The notes under the pieces are model-generated. The model saw nothing but the letters and a program-made list of their open reading frames with translations, had not been told where the DNA came from and did not search any database. 64,000 nt of DNA from Aliiroseovarius crassostreae. GTDB lineage: Bacteria > Pseudomonadota > Alphaproteobacteria > Rhodobacterales > Rhodobacteraceae. Positions 43,526 through 53,157 of this stretch are shown in pieces. Location of the stretch: NCBI RefSeq assembly GCF_001307765.1, contig NZ_LKBA01000023.1, positions 1 to 64,000 of the forward strand. Reading direction: 5' to 3'. Within the stretch, counting starts at the first letter, position 1. Every line of letters starts with the position of its first letter. The position numbers and the translations under genes were made by a program.

Positions 43526-43589
43526 GACCTGCTCCATTCTTATAGGGTAACTCTATTCACCGGTTACGAGACCCGCCAGCGGAGTTTTG

Positions 43590-43666
43590 ACCTCGGCACA
43601 CACAATTTCGGCGTCACAATCCACGAACTTGACGCGAAAGAGCGTCAACTCCACAACAGCCGAGGT
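43590..43666. other. Structured intergenic element with nested perfect hairpins
   Basis: ACCTCGGC (43590-43597) pairs with GCCGAGGT (43659-43666). Within it TTGACGC (43629-43635) and GCGTCAA (43642-43648) pair around a 6-base loop. The 77-base unit lies in the 400-bp gap between the unknown-function gene and nrdJ. It is not a tRNA (no T-loop, no anticodon arm). It may be a small RNA or an element of an untranslated region. Confidence 0.45.
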
Positions 43667-43750
43667 GCTTTCCGACTGCCACCTGCCATTTGATCTTGGG
43701 TCACGACGAATGTTTACGCAAGGGAAAGTAGAGTTAAATCATCCTTCCGA

Positions 43751-43776
43751 AAAAGAAAGGACGCCCGCAGGCGCCC
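43751..43776 (-). terminator. Rho-independent terminator downstream of nrdJ
   Basis: On the minus strand GGGCGCC, loop TGCG, GGCGTCC (one G-U pair) is followed by TTTCTTTTT. It lies 167 bp past the nrdJ stop, so a long 3' untranslated region is implied. Within that region GATAAGGC and GCCTTATC (about 43788-43848) also pair. Confidence 0.7.
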
Positions 43777-43942
43777 AGTTTCGCTGATAAGGCTCTTCGT
43801 TCACTGCCCGTCGTATTTATTGCCTGCGGCCTTATCCGCGTCGAGGGCGAGCGCACCCGCCCCGCGTGAGGATGGGGGGCAAGACCGCCCACCCTATCCC
43901 TTGCGCCCACCCCGAAGAAGGGGAATTAAGGCGCAAATTCAA

Positions 43943-46900
43943 TCAGCTACACCCAGAAGTTCCCCCGCAGGTGTTGCATTTCATACAGGTGCCATTGCGC
44001 ACCAGCGTGTAATTCCCGCATTCGCCACAGGGATCCCCCTCATAGCCCTGCATCTTTGCCTTGGTCCGCTGGTCCATCGACATGACCATACCTGACGCAT
44101 CGGCTGCATCGCTTGTCGAAACAGACGTGATGTCCGTTGGGGCTGCACGATCCAGCGCGGTTTCCGGGACCAGCGTTTCAAGAGCGACCACCGGATCGGT
44201 CCCGTTCAACGACACATCCTGTCCGCCCTGCAGCACCACCAGCTCTTGCGGCAATCGTTTGCGCAGATATCCGGTAGAGCTGATTTGTTTCAGCACTTCC
44301 AAAGACTTGGAGGCCGCACTTTCAGACATTTCCTGAACATTGGAGACACCCTCATCCTGCCCACGACCCAAATCGTCGAAACTGGCGCCTGACGGTTTTA
44401 CATGGGCCAGATCAGTGCGATCGAGATAGGACACTGCCAGTTCGCGGAAGATGTAATCGAGGATCGAGGTGGCATTCTTGATCGAGTCATTGCCCTGCAC
44501 CATCCCCGCCGGTTCAAACTTGGTGAAGGTGAACGCGTCCACGAATTCTTCCAGCGGCACGCCATATTGCAGGCCAACCGACACCGCGATGGCAAAATTG
44601 TTCATCATCGCCCGGAACCCTGCGCCTTCCTTATGCATGTCGATGAAAATCTCACCCAGATTACCATCTTCATATTCACCCGTGCGCAGATAGACCTTGT
44701 GGCCGCCGACAATCGCCTTCTGGGTATAGCCCTTGCGCCGTTCCGGCAGTTTCTCGCGGCCGCGCGCCACCTCTTTGATCACCACTTTCTCGATGATCTT
44801 TTCAGCCAGAACCACCGCTTTTTCCTGCGGGGTGCCCGAGGTCAGAACCTCTTCTGCCTCCTCGTCATCTTCGACCAGCGACGCGGCCAGAGGTTGGGAC
44901 AGTTTCGATCCGTCGCGGTAAAGCGCATTGGCCTTGATGCCAAGCGACCAGCTCAGCTCATACGCTTTCTGGCAATCCTCGATCGTGGCGTCATTGGGCA
45001 TGTTGATCGTTTTGGAAATGGCGCCGGAAATAAAGGACTGCGCCGCGGCCATCATGTGGATATGGCTGTCAACACTCAGGAAACGCTTGCCTTTTTTACC
45101 GCAGGGATTGGCGCAATCGAAAATGGCATAATGCTCTTTCTTCAGGAATGGCGCCCCTTCAAGCGTCATCGTCCCGCAAACGTGATCATTCGCCGCCTCG
45201 ATGTCCTGACGGGTAAAGCCCAGGTGGGAAAGCAGGCTGAACCCGGGATCATTCAGCTTCTCTTCCGGGATGCCCAGCACATTGGTGCAGAACTCCTCAC
45301 CAAGGGTCCATTGGTTGAACACGAAACGAATGTCGAAAGCGGAGGGCAGCGCCGCCTCGATCTTTTCGATCTCATTTGCGCCGAACCCATGCCCGATCAG
45401 CGTGGTATGGTTGATCGCCGGACCATTGCCCAGGGTGCCATGCCCCACAGCATATGACACGATCTCTTCGATCTGTGCCGAACTGTAGCCCAGTTTTTCG
45501 AGGGCCGCCGGCACCGAGCGGTTGATGATCTTGAAATACCCGCCCCCGGCAAGCTTTTTGAACTTCACCAGCGCGAAATCCGGCTCAATCCCGGTTGTGT
45601 CGCAATCCATCACAAGGCCGATTGTGCCGGTGGGCGCAATGACCGAAACCTGTGCATTGCGGAACCCGTGTTTTTCGCCAAGAAGCAGTGCTTCGTCCCA
45701 AGATCCCATCGCCAGCTCAACCAGACGGGCATCGGGACAGTTGGCGTGATCCAGTGGCACGGGAAGAACCTCAAGCTGCTCATACCCATCCGACGCACCA
45801 TAAGACGCGGTGCGATGGTTGCGGATCACCTTGAGCATGTGTTCACGATTGCGGGCATAACCGTCAAACGCCCCCAGCTCTCCCGCCATTTCAGCCGAAG
45901 TGGCATAGGCGACGCCGGTCATGATCGCGGTCAGCGCCCCACACAGGGCACGCCCCTCAACCGAGTCGTAGCCAAGCCCCATATTCATCAGCAGGCCACC
46001 GATATTGGCATAACCCAACCCGAGCGTGCGGAAATCATGGCTGAGCTGCGCAATCTCTTTCGACGGGAACTGTGCCATCATCACCGAGATTTCCAGCGTC
46101 ACGGTCCAGAGCCGGGTCGCATGCATGTAATCCTCAGCCTGAAAAACGCCGTCCTTCAGGAAGGTCAGCAGGTTCATCGACGCGAGGTTACAGGCGGTGT
46201 CATCAAGGAACATATATTCCGAACACGGGTTTGAGCCGCGAATCTCGCCATCTTCAGGGCAGGTGTGCCAGGCGTTGACCGTGTCGTGATATTGGATGCC
46301 GGGATCGGCACAGGCCCAGGCGGCATGACCGATCTGATCCCAGAGATCGCGGGCGGAAATGGTCTTGGCAACGGCACCATCGGTTCGGCGGATCAGCTCC
46401 CAGTCCGCATCGTTTTCAACGGCTTTCAGGAAGGCATCCGTCACCCGGACCGAGTTGTTGGAGTTCTGCCCCGAGACGGTGGCATAGGCCTCGCTATCCC
46501 AATCGGTGTCATAGGTCGGGAACTCAATCGCGGCGAAGCCCTGCTTGGCGTAATCCAACACGCGCTTTACGTAAACCTCTGGGATTGCTACTTTTTTCGC
46601 AGCCCGCACAGCGCCCTTCAGGCTTTCGTTGACCTTCGGATCATAGGCGTCTTCTTCCGCCCCGTCCCAGGCGCGGATCGCGGCGAAAATGTCGTTCAGA
46701 TGCGCTTCGTGCATCTTCGAGCCCGCGACCAGAGAGGCCACTTTCTGCTCTTCCTTGACCTTCCAGTTGATATATTCCTCGATATCCGGGTGGTCGGCGT
46801 CAACAATCACCATCTTGGCGGCGCGCCGGGTGGTGCCACCGGATTTGATCGCCCCAGCCGCCCGATCCCCGATCTTGAGGAACCCCATCAGGCCCGAGCT

Positions 46901-47650
46901 TTTGCCGCCGCCTGACAGGGCTTCGTTTTCGGCACGCAGGCTGGAAAAATTCGTGCCGGTGCCCGACCCGTATTTGAACAGGCGCGCCTCGCGCACCCAC
47001 AGATCCATGATCCCGCCATTACCCACCAGATCATCGCCAACGGATTGGATGAAGCAGGCATGGGGTTGCGGATGCTCATATGCGCTGGTCGAACGGGTCA
47101 GTTTCTTTGTCGTATGATCGACATAGTGATGCCCCTGACTTGGCCCATCAATCCCATAGGCCCAGTGCAGCCCCGTGTTGAACCATTGGGGCGAGTTCGG
47201 GGCGGCCCGCTGGCTTGCAAGCATGTGGCGCATTTCGTCGAAATACGCGCGCGCATCCTCTTCTGACGTGAAATACCCGCCCTTCCAGCCCCAGTAGGCC
47301 CAGGCCCCGGCCAACCGATCGAAAACCTGTTTGGCTGAGGTTTCGCCACCAAACCGCGCCTCTTGCGGCAGTTCATCCATAGCTTTTTCGTCCGGAACCG
47401 AGCGCCAGAGGAAGGATGGAACCCCCTTCTCCTTCACCCGTTTCGACACCGCCGGAACGCCTGCTTTGCGGAAATATTTCTGCGCAATCACATCCGAGGC
47501 AACCTGGCTCCAAGAGGCGGGAACTTCGCAGTTTTCAAGCTGGAACACAATACTTCCATCAGGGTTTCGGATCTCGGATGAAGTGGTGGTGAAATCCAGG
47601 TCAGCATAGGCATCCGCTCCGGCTTTGGTGAATTTGCGCTCAATCTTCAT
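43943..47650 (-). CDS. nrdJ: Vitamin B12-dependent (class II) ribonucleoside-diphosphate reductase
   Basis: The 1235-residue enzyme reduces ribonucleotides using an adenosylcobalamin-derived radical and needs no oxygen or iron subunit. Recognisable stretches: [74 protein letters not shown] (with the substrate-site Cys) and [22 protein letters not shown]. The C-terminus ends in a Cys-rich finger ([23 protein letters not shown]), which normally reduces the active site or binds metal. The upstream region holds a candidate NrdR box. It gives the cell a direct need for the cobalamin genes elsewhere in the window. Confidence 0.96.
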   Translation of the reverse strand: MKIERKFTKAGADAYADLDFTTTSSEIRNPDGSIVFQLENCEVPASWSQVASDVIAQKYFRKAGVPAVSKRVKEKGVPSFLWRSVPDEKAMDELPQEARFGGETSAKQVFDRLAGAWAYWGWKGGYFTSEEDARAYFDEMRHMLASQRAAPNSPQWFNTGLHWAYGIDGPSQGHHYVDHTTKKLTRSTSAYEHPQPHACFIQSVGDDLVGNGGIMDLWVREARLFKYGSGTGTNFSSLRAENEALSGGGKSSGLMGFLKIGDRAAGAIKSGGTTRRAAKMVIVDADHPDIEEYINWKVKEEQKVASLVAGSKMHEAHLNDIFAAIRAWDGAEEDAYDPKVNESLKGAVRAAKKVAIPEVYVKRVLDYAKQGFAAIEFPTYDTDWDSEAYATVSGQNSNNSVRVTDAFLKAVENDADWELIRRTDGAVAKTISARDLWDQIGHAAWACADPGIQYHDTVNAWHTCPEDGEIRGSNPCSEYMFLDDTACNLASMNLLTFLKDGVFQAEDYMHATRLWTVTLEISVMMAQFPSKEIAQLSHDFRTLGLGYANIGGLLMNMGLGYDSVEGRALCGALTAIMTGVAYATSAEMAGELGAFDGYARNREHMLKVIRNHRTASYGASDGYEQLEVLPVPLDHANCPDARLVELAMGSWDEALLLGEKHGFRNAQVSVIAPTGTIGLVMDCDTTGIEPDFALVKFKKLAGGGYFKIINRSVPAALEKLGYSSAQIEEIVSYAVGHGTLGNGPAINHTTLIGHGFGANEIEKIEAALPSAFDIRFVFNQWTLGEEFCTNVLGIPEEKLNDPGFSLLSHLGFTRQDIEAANDHVCGTMTLEGAPFLKKEHYAIFDCANPCGKKGKRFLSVDSHIHMMAAAQSFISGAISKTINMPNDATIEDCQKAYELSWSLGIKANALYRDGSKLSQPLAASLVEDDEEAEEVLTSGTPQEKAVVLAEKIIEKVVIKEVARGREKLPERRKGYTQKAIVGGHKVYLRTGEYEDGNLGEIFIDMHKEGAGFRAMMNNFAIAVSVGLQYGVPLEEFVDAFTFTKFEPAGMVQGNDSIKNATSILDYIFRELAVSYLDRTDLAHVKPSGASFDDLGRGQDEGVSNVQEMSESAASKSLEVLKQISSTGYLRKRLPQELVVLQGGQDVSLNGTDPVVALETLVPETALDRAAPTDITSVSTSDAADASGMVMSMDQRTKAKMQGYEGDPCGECGNYTLVRNGTCMKCNTCGGTSGCS

Positions 47651-48197
47651 CTTGCCCTGTCATCCTTATGCATGCGGTATGGCCATTGGCCACTCTGTCC
47701 CAAAAATCTTCGGCATCGACAACCCAAGGCAGAAACAGGATCTTTCATGCGCATTGCGACAACGCCAAGACCGCCACGGCAGCCCTCATGCACTATGCCA
47801 ACTGTCCCATCACCACCAGTCCACCATATATTGTGGCCATGCGATCGACCCCCACAACGTGGCGTAGGAGGACATGAGACGTCAATGATATTTTAAGATA
47901 TATCCACAGCTCTTTTCCATTGACCCAACATGGCAGTTTTGCCGTTAGAAATTAACCTTTTGATTCCCCGGAACACAACCACCACGTGCAGCCTTATTTT
48001 CCTGATAATTCGGTTGGCTGATCCCCTCTTCTCCCGACGCGGCCACATACGTCTGGGGTGCGCCCCTCATTTCGGGATCTGTGGAAAACCTTGTGTAAAG
48101 ATACACAAATCCGAAAACTCGGGCGCTCTCACCCCAAACCTCTCAGGGGACACACGCCCCTTCGGAGCGGTCCAGACACAACAGATAGAAGGGAAGA
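47651..48197. other. Intergenic region between nrdJ and tRNA-Pro
   Basis: Apart from the candidate NrdR box pair, this 547-bp stretch shows no convincing gene. An AT-rich segment near 47893-47905 (TTTTAAGATATATCCACAG) probably belongs to the nrdJ promoter area. Several short open frames exist, but none has coding-like composition or a ribosome binding site. Confidence 0.5.
47821..47836. promoter_or_regulatory. Candidate NrdR box upstream of nrdJ
   Basis: CCACCATATATTGTGG fits the NrdR consensus (a palindrome around ATATAT with CAC and GTG arms). A second, weaker palindrome CCACAACGTGG lies at 47852-47862, about three helical turns away, as NrdR boxes usually come in pairs. NrdR represses ribonucleotide reductase genes when dATP is high. 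The box is about 170 bp before the nrdJ start. Confidence 0.55.
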
Positions 48198-48274
48198 TGG
48201 TCGGGACGGCAAGATTCGAACTTGCGACCTACGGTACCCAAAACCGTCGCGCTACCAGGCTGCGCTACGCCCCG
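48198..48274 (-). tRNA. tRNA-Pro (anticodon UGG)
   Basis: The minus strand gives a full cloverleaf: acceptor CGGGGCG/CGTCCCG (one G-U pair), D arm GCGCAGCCTGGTAGCGC, anticodon arm ACGGT-TTTGGGT-ACCGT with anticodon TGG, T arm GCAAG-TTCGAAT-CTTGC, discriminator A and an encoded CCA (48200-48198). The UGG anticodon reads CCA and CCG, and with modification other Pro codons. Confidence 0.95.
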
Positions 48275-48378
48275 ACAGAAGGACAGATAACGATCTCTTT
48301 TGTGCGAGAAAAGCCCTAAACGACGGAAAAGTGAGAAATCTGGCCAGAAAATTTTCAGGTGACAGCCAGGAAATCGTG

Positions 48379-48843
48379 TCACTCGGAACAGGGCCAGGCG
48401 GCAAGGCTTTGCACAACGAAAGGAGAGCGCAATTCGCTGCCTTCTGAAATGCCGATCTGCCGCGCCAGCCCCCCGTTGATTTCCAGAACATAGCGCACAT
48501 CCTGCCCCCCGCTGACAGGGGTCAAATCCCCGGGCTGCGCATTTTCATGCACATAGGTGACCCGCCCATCAGAGGAGAGAAAGATCATGTCCAGCGGGAT
48601 CAGGGTGTTTTTCATCCAGAATGCCACCTGATGCGCGAAAGGATAGACAAACAGCATCCCCTGCCCTTTTGGCAGTTCTTCACGAAACATCAGCCCCTTG
48701 GCGCGCTCCCGGTTCGTTTGGGCCACTTCAACGGAAAACCCCGCCTGCCCCCAGACCCCGCGCAGATCCACGCGATCAGAACGACACTCAGCCTGCCCTG
48801 GCAAGGCCAGACAGATCAGCAAAACTGAAAGCAAAAAACGCAT
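48379..48843 (-). CDS. DUF192 family exported protein
   Basis: The 154-residue protein has a signal peptide (MRFLLSVLLICLALPGQA) and a DUF192 domain: VEVAQTNRERAKGLMFREELPKGQGMLFVYPFAHQVAFWMKNTLIPLDMIFLSSDGRV and the C-terminal RYVLEINGGLARQIGISEGSEL. DUF192 proteins are small secreted beta-rich proteins of unknown activity. ATG 48843 begins the signal peptide; an in-frame upstream start at 48873 was rejected. It follows the cold-shock gene by 63 bp on the same strand. Confidence 0.9.
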   Translation of the reverse strand: MRFLLSVLLICLALPGQAECRSDRVDLRGVWGQAGFSVEVAQTNRERAKGLMFREELPKGQGMLFVYPFAHQVAFWMKNTLIPLDMIFLSSDGRVTYVHENAQPGDLTPVSGGQDVRYVLEINGGLARQIGISEGSELRSPFVVQSLAAWPCSE

Positions 48844-48906
48844 GAACCAGATCCCTTGTCGCCCTGCCCGCATTCAAAACGCAAAGGCAGGACAAGATCA
48901 ACCACT

Positions 48907-49437
48907 TCAGTTCACGGCAGTATCCCAAGCCGATACGACAAGAGCGAGTTTTCCGCGTTTTCCCTGAACCGTGCGCAGGCAAATCGCCTCTCCGGGCTGG
49001 AGGTCTGCCAAGCCGGACCGGCGCAGAACCTCGATATGAATGAACACGTCTTCATCCGAGCCAAAGATATTGGCAAAGCCAAACCCTTTGCCCTTATCAA
49101 ACCACTTCACGCGGGCGGGCTCAATCGGGCCAGCATTTTCGAGATCTATTTCACCGGTCTGTTCTTCGCTCAGCCCCGTCAGATCATCTGTTTCCGGCGG
49201 CGTTATCGACCGGACGAGAACCGCCTGACGACCACGCTGGGTGTCCTGCACTTCAATCTCAATCCCGGCCCCGTCCGCAACGGAGCTTTGCCCATAATTT
49301 CTCAGGACATTGGCGTGAAGCAGAATATCTGCGCCACCCTCATCGGCAATCACAAACCCAAATCCCTTGGTGGGATCAAACCACTTTACATGTCCATGCA
49401 GAACCACTGTGTTCTGCACCTCAGACTCGTGCATCAT
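48907..49437 (-). CDS. Cold-shock protein with two cold-shock domains
   Basis: The 176-residue protein has two CSDs. The first, about residues 11-75, contains GHVKWFDPTKGFGFVIADEGGADILLHANVLRNYG; the second, about 108-172, contains ARVKWFDKGKGFGFANIFGSDEDVFIHIEVLRRSGLADLQPGE. Both keep the RNP1 (KGFGF) and RNP2 (DILLH/DVFIH) motifs, so both can bind single-stranded nucleic acid. Double-CSD proteins of this length are typical of alphaproteobacteria. Start is ATG 49437 or the adjacent ATG 49434. Confidence 0.94.
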   Translation of the reverse strand: MMHESEVQNTVVLHGHVKWFDPTKGFGFVIADEGGADILLHANVLRNYGQSSVADGAGIEIEVQDTQRGRQAVLVRSITPPETDDLTGLSEEQTGEIDLENAGPIEPARVKWFDKGKGFGFANIFGSDEDVFIHIEVLRRSGLADLQPGEAICLRTVQGKRGKLALVVSAWDTAVN

Positions 49438-49574
49438 CTGGTCACCCTAAAAGTTCACATCCCCATGTATAGTTTTGAAACAATTGGTGTTTGCCCGCAA
49501 GCCAAAACTACCTGTCCTTTTAGACAGGTTTTGACCGGTAACCCTGCATGAACAACGCAAAAATTTACTTTCTT

Positions 49575-50180
49575 TTAAGGATTTAACCGGGTCACACACC
49601 AATTCAGATTACCCTTTTCGCGTGTCCATCGAAAGCGGTCATGCAATCGGAACGCGCCATCCGCCCAGAACTCTATCTCGACCGGGTGAATGCGATACCC
49701 CCCCCAGAAAGGAGGACGTTTCGGTGATGGACCATGGGTGGCGGTGACTTTGGCAACCTCAGCCATCAGCGCGGCACGCGATGAAAGCGGCGCGCTTTGG
49801 TGTGAGGCCCACGCCCCGAGGCGGCTTTTCAGCGACCGGGAGCTGTAATAGGCATCTGCCTGCGGCCCCTCCTCACGTGTCACCGTGCCGCGCACCCGGA
49901 TCTGTCGGCGCAGCGATTTCCAGTGCATTACAAACGATGCCTTGCCGGTGGCTTCGATCTCCTGCGCCTTGGCCGAGCCATAATTGGTATAGAAAACGAA
50001 AGCGTCATCCTCGATCTCTTTCAACAGCACCATTCGGGAATTCGGCATCCCCTTCGGATCCACCGTGGAAAGCGCAATGGCATTGGGGTCGTTCGGCTCG
50101 GATACTTCCGCCTCAATCAACCAGTTGCGCGCAATTTCAAATGGGTTGTCGCCCGCAAAGATCCCGTCCCGCTCAGACAT
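49575..50180 (-). CDS. pdxH: Pyridoxine/pyridoxamine 5'-phosphate oxidase
   Basis: The 201-residue FMN enzyme makes pyridoxal 5'-phosphate. It has [63 protein letters not shown] and the C-terminal [14 protein letters not shown]...DRFRW...W. The C-terminal ends [11 protein letters not shown] rather than the usual ...RLAP/RLYP but keeps the R-L-x-P form. ATG 50180 ([14 protein letters not shown]) was chosen over 50216. It is divergent from fabI. Confidence 0.94.
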   Translation of the reverse strand: MSERDGIFAGDNPFEIARNWLIEAEVSEPNDPNAIALSTVDPKGMPNSRMVLLKEIEDDAFVFYTNYGSAKAQEIEATGKASFVMHWKSLRRQIRVRGTVTREEGPQADAYYSSRSLKSRLGAWASHQSAPLSSRAALMAEVAKVTATHGPSPKRPPFWGGYRIHPVEIEFWADGAFRLHDRFRWTREKGNLNWCVTRLNP

Positions 50181-50337
50181 GTCACTTCCTTTCAGAACCA
50201 ATCTAACAGATGCCATTAAGGCGCATTTGCCTCGCGATTGTCAGCCTAATGTATCTGGCCTTTCCAAGCAGGCTTGCAGTAAGATGGGCAATCGCCTAAA
50301 TGGGCTTAAACCAGAAATGTGGGACGGGGAACAGAGA

Positions 50338-51156
50338 ATGTCGACCGGTTTGATGAATGGCAAGCGCGGCCTGATTATGGGGCTCGCAAATGACAAATCC
50401 ATTGCATGGGGGATTGCCAAAGCCTGTGCGGATCAGGGTGCAGAGCTTGCCTTTTCCTATCAAGGGGACGCTTTGAAAAAGCGGGTGGCCCCGCTGGCGC
50501 AACAGCTTGGGTCGGATATTGTCGAACCCTGCGACGTGTCGGATGCCGCTTCGATTGACGCGCTTTTTGCCACGCTGGAAGAGAAATGGGGCAAGCTGGA
50601 CTTTATCGTACATGCCATTGGTTTCTCGGACAAAACTGAACTTCGCGGGCGGTATATCGACACCAGCCCCGAGAACTTCCGCCTGACCATGGATATCTCT
50701 GTCTACAGCTTTACGGCCGTGGCCCGCCGTGCGGCGGCAATGATGCCGGATGGCGGTTCGATGCTGACACTGACCTATTACGGCGCCGAACAGGTGATGC
50801 CGCATTACAATGTGATGGGTGTTGCCAAAGCCGCGCTTGAGGCCTCGGTCCGCTACATGGCCGAAGACCTGGGCAAGGATAATATTCGTGTAAATTCGAT
50901 CTCTGCCGGCCCGATCAAGACGCTCGCCGCTTCCGGGATCGGGGATTTCCGCTACATTCTGAAATGGAATGAGCTGAATTCGCCCCTGCGCCGCAATGTG
51001 ACGATTGAAGATGTCGGCAAGTCCGCGCTGTATCTCCTGTCCGACCTCGGCAGCGGTGTCACCGGTGAAACCCATCACGTGGATGCCGGCTATCACGTTG
51101 TCGGCATGAAAGCGGTCGATGCACCGGATATCGACGTGGCCACCGGCCGCAAGTGA
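50338..51156 (+). CDS. fabI: Enoyl-[acyl-carrier-protein] reductase (NADH)
   Basis: The 272-residue short-chain dehydrogenase carries out the last reduction of each fatty acid elongation cycle. Motifs: GLIMGLANDKSIAWGIAKACADQGAELAFSYQGDALKKR, HAIGFSDKTELRGRYIDTSPENF and the catalytic Tyr-x6-Lys in YNVMGVAKAALE. It is a single-gene member of the FabI branch, the usual triclosan target. A short upstream in-frame extension begins at 50065 but overlaps pdxH. gpt follows after 15 bp. Confidence 0.95.
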   Translation: MSTGLMNGKRGLIMGLANDKSIAWGIAKACADQGAELAFSYQGDALKKRVAPLAQQLGSDIVEPCDVSDAASIDALFATLEEKWGKLDFIVHAIGFSDKTELRGRYIDTSPENFRLTMDISVYSFTAVARRAAAMMPDGGSMLTLTYYGAEQVMPHYNVMGVAKAALEASVRYMAEDLGKDNIRVNSISAGPIKTLAASGIGDFRYILKWNELNSPLRRNVTIEDVGKSALYLLSDLGSGVTGETHHVDAGYHVVGMKAVDAPDIDVATGRK

Positions 51157-51171
51157 TTGAAAGGGACTGTT

Positions 51172-51675
51172 ATGACTGATCGTCTGCCCCATGAAAAAGG
51201 ATTCCACATCAGCTGGGACCAGATCCATCGCGATTCTCGGGCGCTGGCATGGCGTCTGGACGGACAGGGCCCGGATGATGGCGCATGGCGCGCGGTTGTG
51301 GCCATTACCCGTGGCGGCATGGCCCCCGCGATGATTGTCAGCCGTGAACTCGACATTCGCACCGTGGATACGATTTCCGTACGCTCCTACCACCATCAGG
51401 CCCAGGGCGAGGCGGAAGTCCTGAAAGCGCCGGACGAAAAGATCATGGGCGACGGCGAAGGCATCCTGATCATCGACGATCTTGTCGACAGTGGCAAAAC
51501 GCTGGAACTGGTACGGCAAATGTATCCGAAAGCGCATTTCGCAACGGTTTATGCCAAGCCCAAGGGCCGCCCTCAGGTGGACACGTTCATCACTGAAGTC
51601 AGCCAGGACACATGGATTTTCTTCCCCTGGGACATGGCCCTGCAATATGTCGAACCCTATCGGGGCAAAGACTGA
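51172..51675 (+). CDS. gpt: Xanthine phosphoribosyltransferase
   Basis: The 167-residue purine-salvage enzyme has the PRPP-binding loop [20 protein letters not shown] near residue 98 and the usual start [21 protein letters not shown] with [17 protein letters not shown]. It converts xanthine, and less well guanine or hypoxanthine, to nucleotides. AAGGGA lies before ATG 51172. It follows fabI closely and is probably co-transcribed with it. The region after it is a mobile-element graveyard. Confidence 0.92.
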   Translation: MTDRLPHEKGFHISWDQIHRDSRALAWRLDGQGPDDGAWRAVVAITRGGMAPAMIVSRELDIRTVDTISVRSYHHQAQGEAEVLKAPDEKIMGDGEGILIIDDLVDSGKTLELVRQMYPKAHFATVYAKPKGRPQVDTFITEVSQDTWIFFPWDMALQYVEPYRGKD

Positions 51676-52537
51676 CCGCCGCAGACAGGTAAGCTGGCAG
51701 GAAAATGGATCGGTGAACTGACCGGCAAAAGACACCCCGACCCTGCGTGAAGCATTCCAGGTTCTGGGACACAAAACGGCCCCCTGTTGAGATTTTTCTC
51801 GCCAGCGGAGTGGGAAACTACACGCTCAGCGCTGATGAGATCGCCAGGCCCTCCTGACGTGCCCCCATGGGGTGGTCCAGATCGATGATGTCGTCGCTCA
51901 GATGGTCTTCATCGGCACGGCCTAGCGGCACCTTGCGCTGAGTGGATCGATGCCGCACATGATCAATGCACTTCCGGCGACGTGAAGGGGTTAGAAACCT
52001 CTCGGTGATTGCTGCGCATTCACCTGCCGGTCAGCGGTATTCCCCTCACGGCTTCGCTCAGAATGAGCTTGTCCAGGATCAGGTCAACACCACCCGCTGC
52101 ATCCCGCCATAAAGCTTCCGCCATCGAGAGAACCTTTGCTGGGTCACGCCGATCTGGCACACCGCTTCCGCAACCGTCGCCCCTTGTCCTTGCAGAACTT
52201 AAACCTGCCGAAGATTTAATACTATCTCTTCGGGTTTCTCTCGCTTTCCAGCCATCGCAGATCCTCCAATTTACAGAACAAAATATCCCAGTTGCTGGAC
52301 CACTTTCAGGGGAATAATCTACAAAAGTTGGCGTCGGCCGTCGTCAGGCAGTGGTTTGAAGTTGCTTAATTCCGTCTTTGAACTCAACACCCTGAATGAC
52401 CTCGGGCAGACGGGTTTGCCCTGCCGCAATCAGACGTTGCAGTGGGATACCGCAAGGTGTTTGCCACATCTCCTCCTCATTTCCGTGTTAACCTTAACTT
52501 GTGCAAAAACAGTGATCCGGGGGGAGGAAGAGGCAGC
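51676..52537. other. 862-bp region without intact genes
   Basis: Besides the IS3 remnant, the minus strand at about 52440-52344 encodes a coding-like fragment (LPEVIQGVEFKDGIKQL) of unrecognised origin. The stretch 51676-51877 shows no recognisable coding signal, though some of it may be more of the decayed orfB. The region separates gpt from two small intact genes and looks like a former insertion hotspot. Confidence 0.55.
51878..52315 (-). mobile_element. Degenerate IS3-family element remnant
   Basis: From 52255 the minus strand encodes MAGKREKPEEIVLNLRQV, then stop, then VLQGQGATVAEAVCQIGVTQQ and RWRKLYGGMQR, and in a shifted frame LILDKLILSEAVRG: a decayed IS3-family orfA with an in-frame stop and an internal deletion. 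Further on, 51955-51878 encodes RHRSTQRKVPLGRADEDHLSDDI, the start of IS3 orfB. The sequence TGGACCACTTTCAGGGG near 52296-52312 is the typical IS3 terminal sequence. The rest of orfB is gone. Confidence 0.75.
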
Positions 52538-52690
52538 ATGACCAAGATCCGTCCCCCTGACCCAAAAGGTGCAACTGAGCGCAGGATGCACAAATCCGAC
52601 CCCACCCCGCCATCGAAACGCAACAAGGCGAAACTCACGCCTCAGGACAAAGAAACAGATGTGGTTTTCACCGACTGGGCCAGTATCTGA
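52538..52690 (+). CDS. Small conserved-looking protein of unknown function
   Basis: A 50-residue frame (MTKIRPPDPKGATERRMHK...) follows an excellent ribosome binding site (GGGGGAGGAAG) seven to ten bases before ATG 52538. It is hydrophilic, rich in Lys and Pro, and ends VVFTDWASI. It lies 39 bp before the TfoX-type gene on the same strand and could be co-transcribed with it. I do not recognise it. The strong ribosome binding site is the main reason to call it. Confidence 0.6.
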   Translation: MTKIRPPDPKGATERRMHKSDPTPPSKRNKAKLTPQDKETDVVFTDWASI

Positions 52691-52729
52691 TCCTTTTTCC
52701 CGCCGGGATTTCACGCTAATCTACGGGCT

Positions 52730-53077
52730 ATGAGCAACCCTGTTTCCAGCATTCGAAATCTCGGCCCCGCCTCCGATGACGCCTTTGCCCGCGCCGGGAT
52801 CACCAGCGCGGAGGAGTTGCGCTCTCTTGGGCCGGATGAAGCCTATTTCCGGCTGCTCGACAGCGGGCACACCCCACATTTCATAGGATATTACGCCATG
52901 GTGATGGGACTTCAGGGTCGGCCATGGAACGATTGTCAGGGCGCTGAGAAAGCCAAGCTGCGCAAGCGGTTCGACAAGATCAAGGCGCGGGTGGCAAATG
53001 GGGCTATCAGCGATCTGGCCCATGACGCGGCTTTTGAACGGATCCTCGACGAGATTGGTATCCGCGCCCGGCGATGA
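52730..53077 (+). CDS. TfoX/Sxy C-terminal domain protein
   Basis: The 115-residue protein matches the helical C-terminal domain of TfoX/Sxy: IRNLGPASDDAFARAGITSAEELRSLGPDEAYFRLLDSGHTPHFIGYYAMVMGLQGRPWNDC. The N-terminal TfoX domain, which in gammaproteobacteria activates competence, is absent. Stand-alone versions are common in Rhodobacterales and their role is unknown; a link to competence should not be assumed. ATG 52730 fits the family start. Confidence 0.85.
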   Translation: MSNPVSSIRNLGPASDDAFARAGITSAEELRSLGPDEAYFRLLDSGHTPHFIGYYAMVMGLQGRPWNDCQGAEKAKLRKRFDKIKARVANGAISDLAHDAAFERILDEIGIRARR

Positions 53078-53098
53078 CACGCTTTATGGCGACTCGCA

Positions 53099-53130
53099 CA
53101 AAAAAACCCGACCCCTTACCGGGGCCGGGC
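53099..53130 (-). terminator. Rho-independent terminator downstream of ndk
   Basis: On the minus strand a CCCG-GCCCC / GGGGTCGGG stem (one mismatch) is followed by a run of seven T. It lies about 140 bp past the ndk stop, beyond the double palindromic repeat, so the repeat is transcribed as part of the ndk 3' region. Confidence 0.75.
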
Positions 53131-53157
53131 TGATCATCTGGATCGAACCTGTGGCTT

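Noticed and set aside
43590-43666. A tRNA-like cloverleaf of 77 bases
   Set aside because: Acceptor-like ends pair and the length fits, but there is no T-loop, D-loop or anticodon arm.
47896-48100. DnaA-box-like sequences (ATATCCACA and TGTGGAAAA) suggesting an origin
   Set aside because: Only two one-mismatch sites, far apart, with no dnaA, hemE or parAB nearby. Chance matches are more likely.
50296-51774. Long minus-strand open frame of about 490 codons opposite fabI and gpt
   Set aside because: It is antisense to two well-identified genes, has no ribosome binding site or recognisable motif, and its composition (His/Arg rich) is typical of shadow frames in GC-rich DNA.
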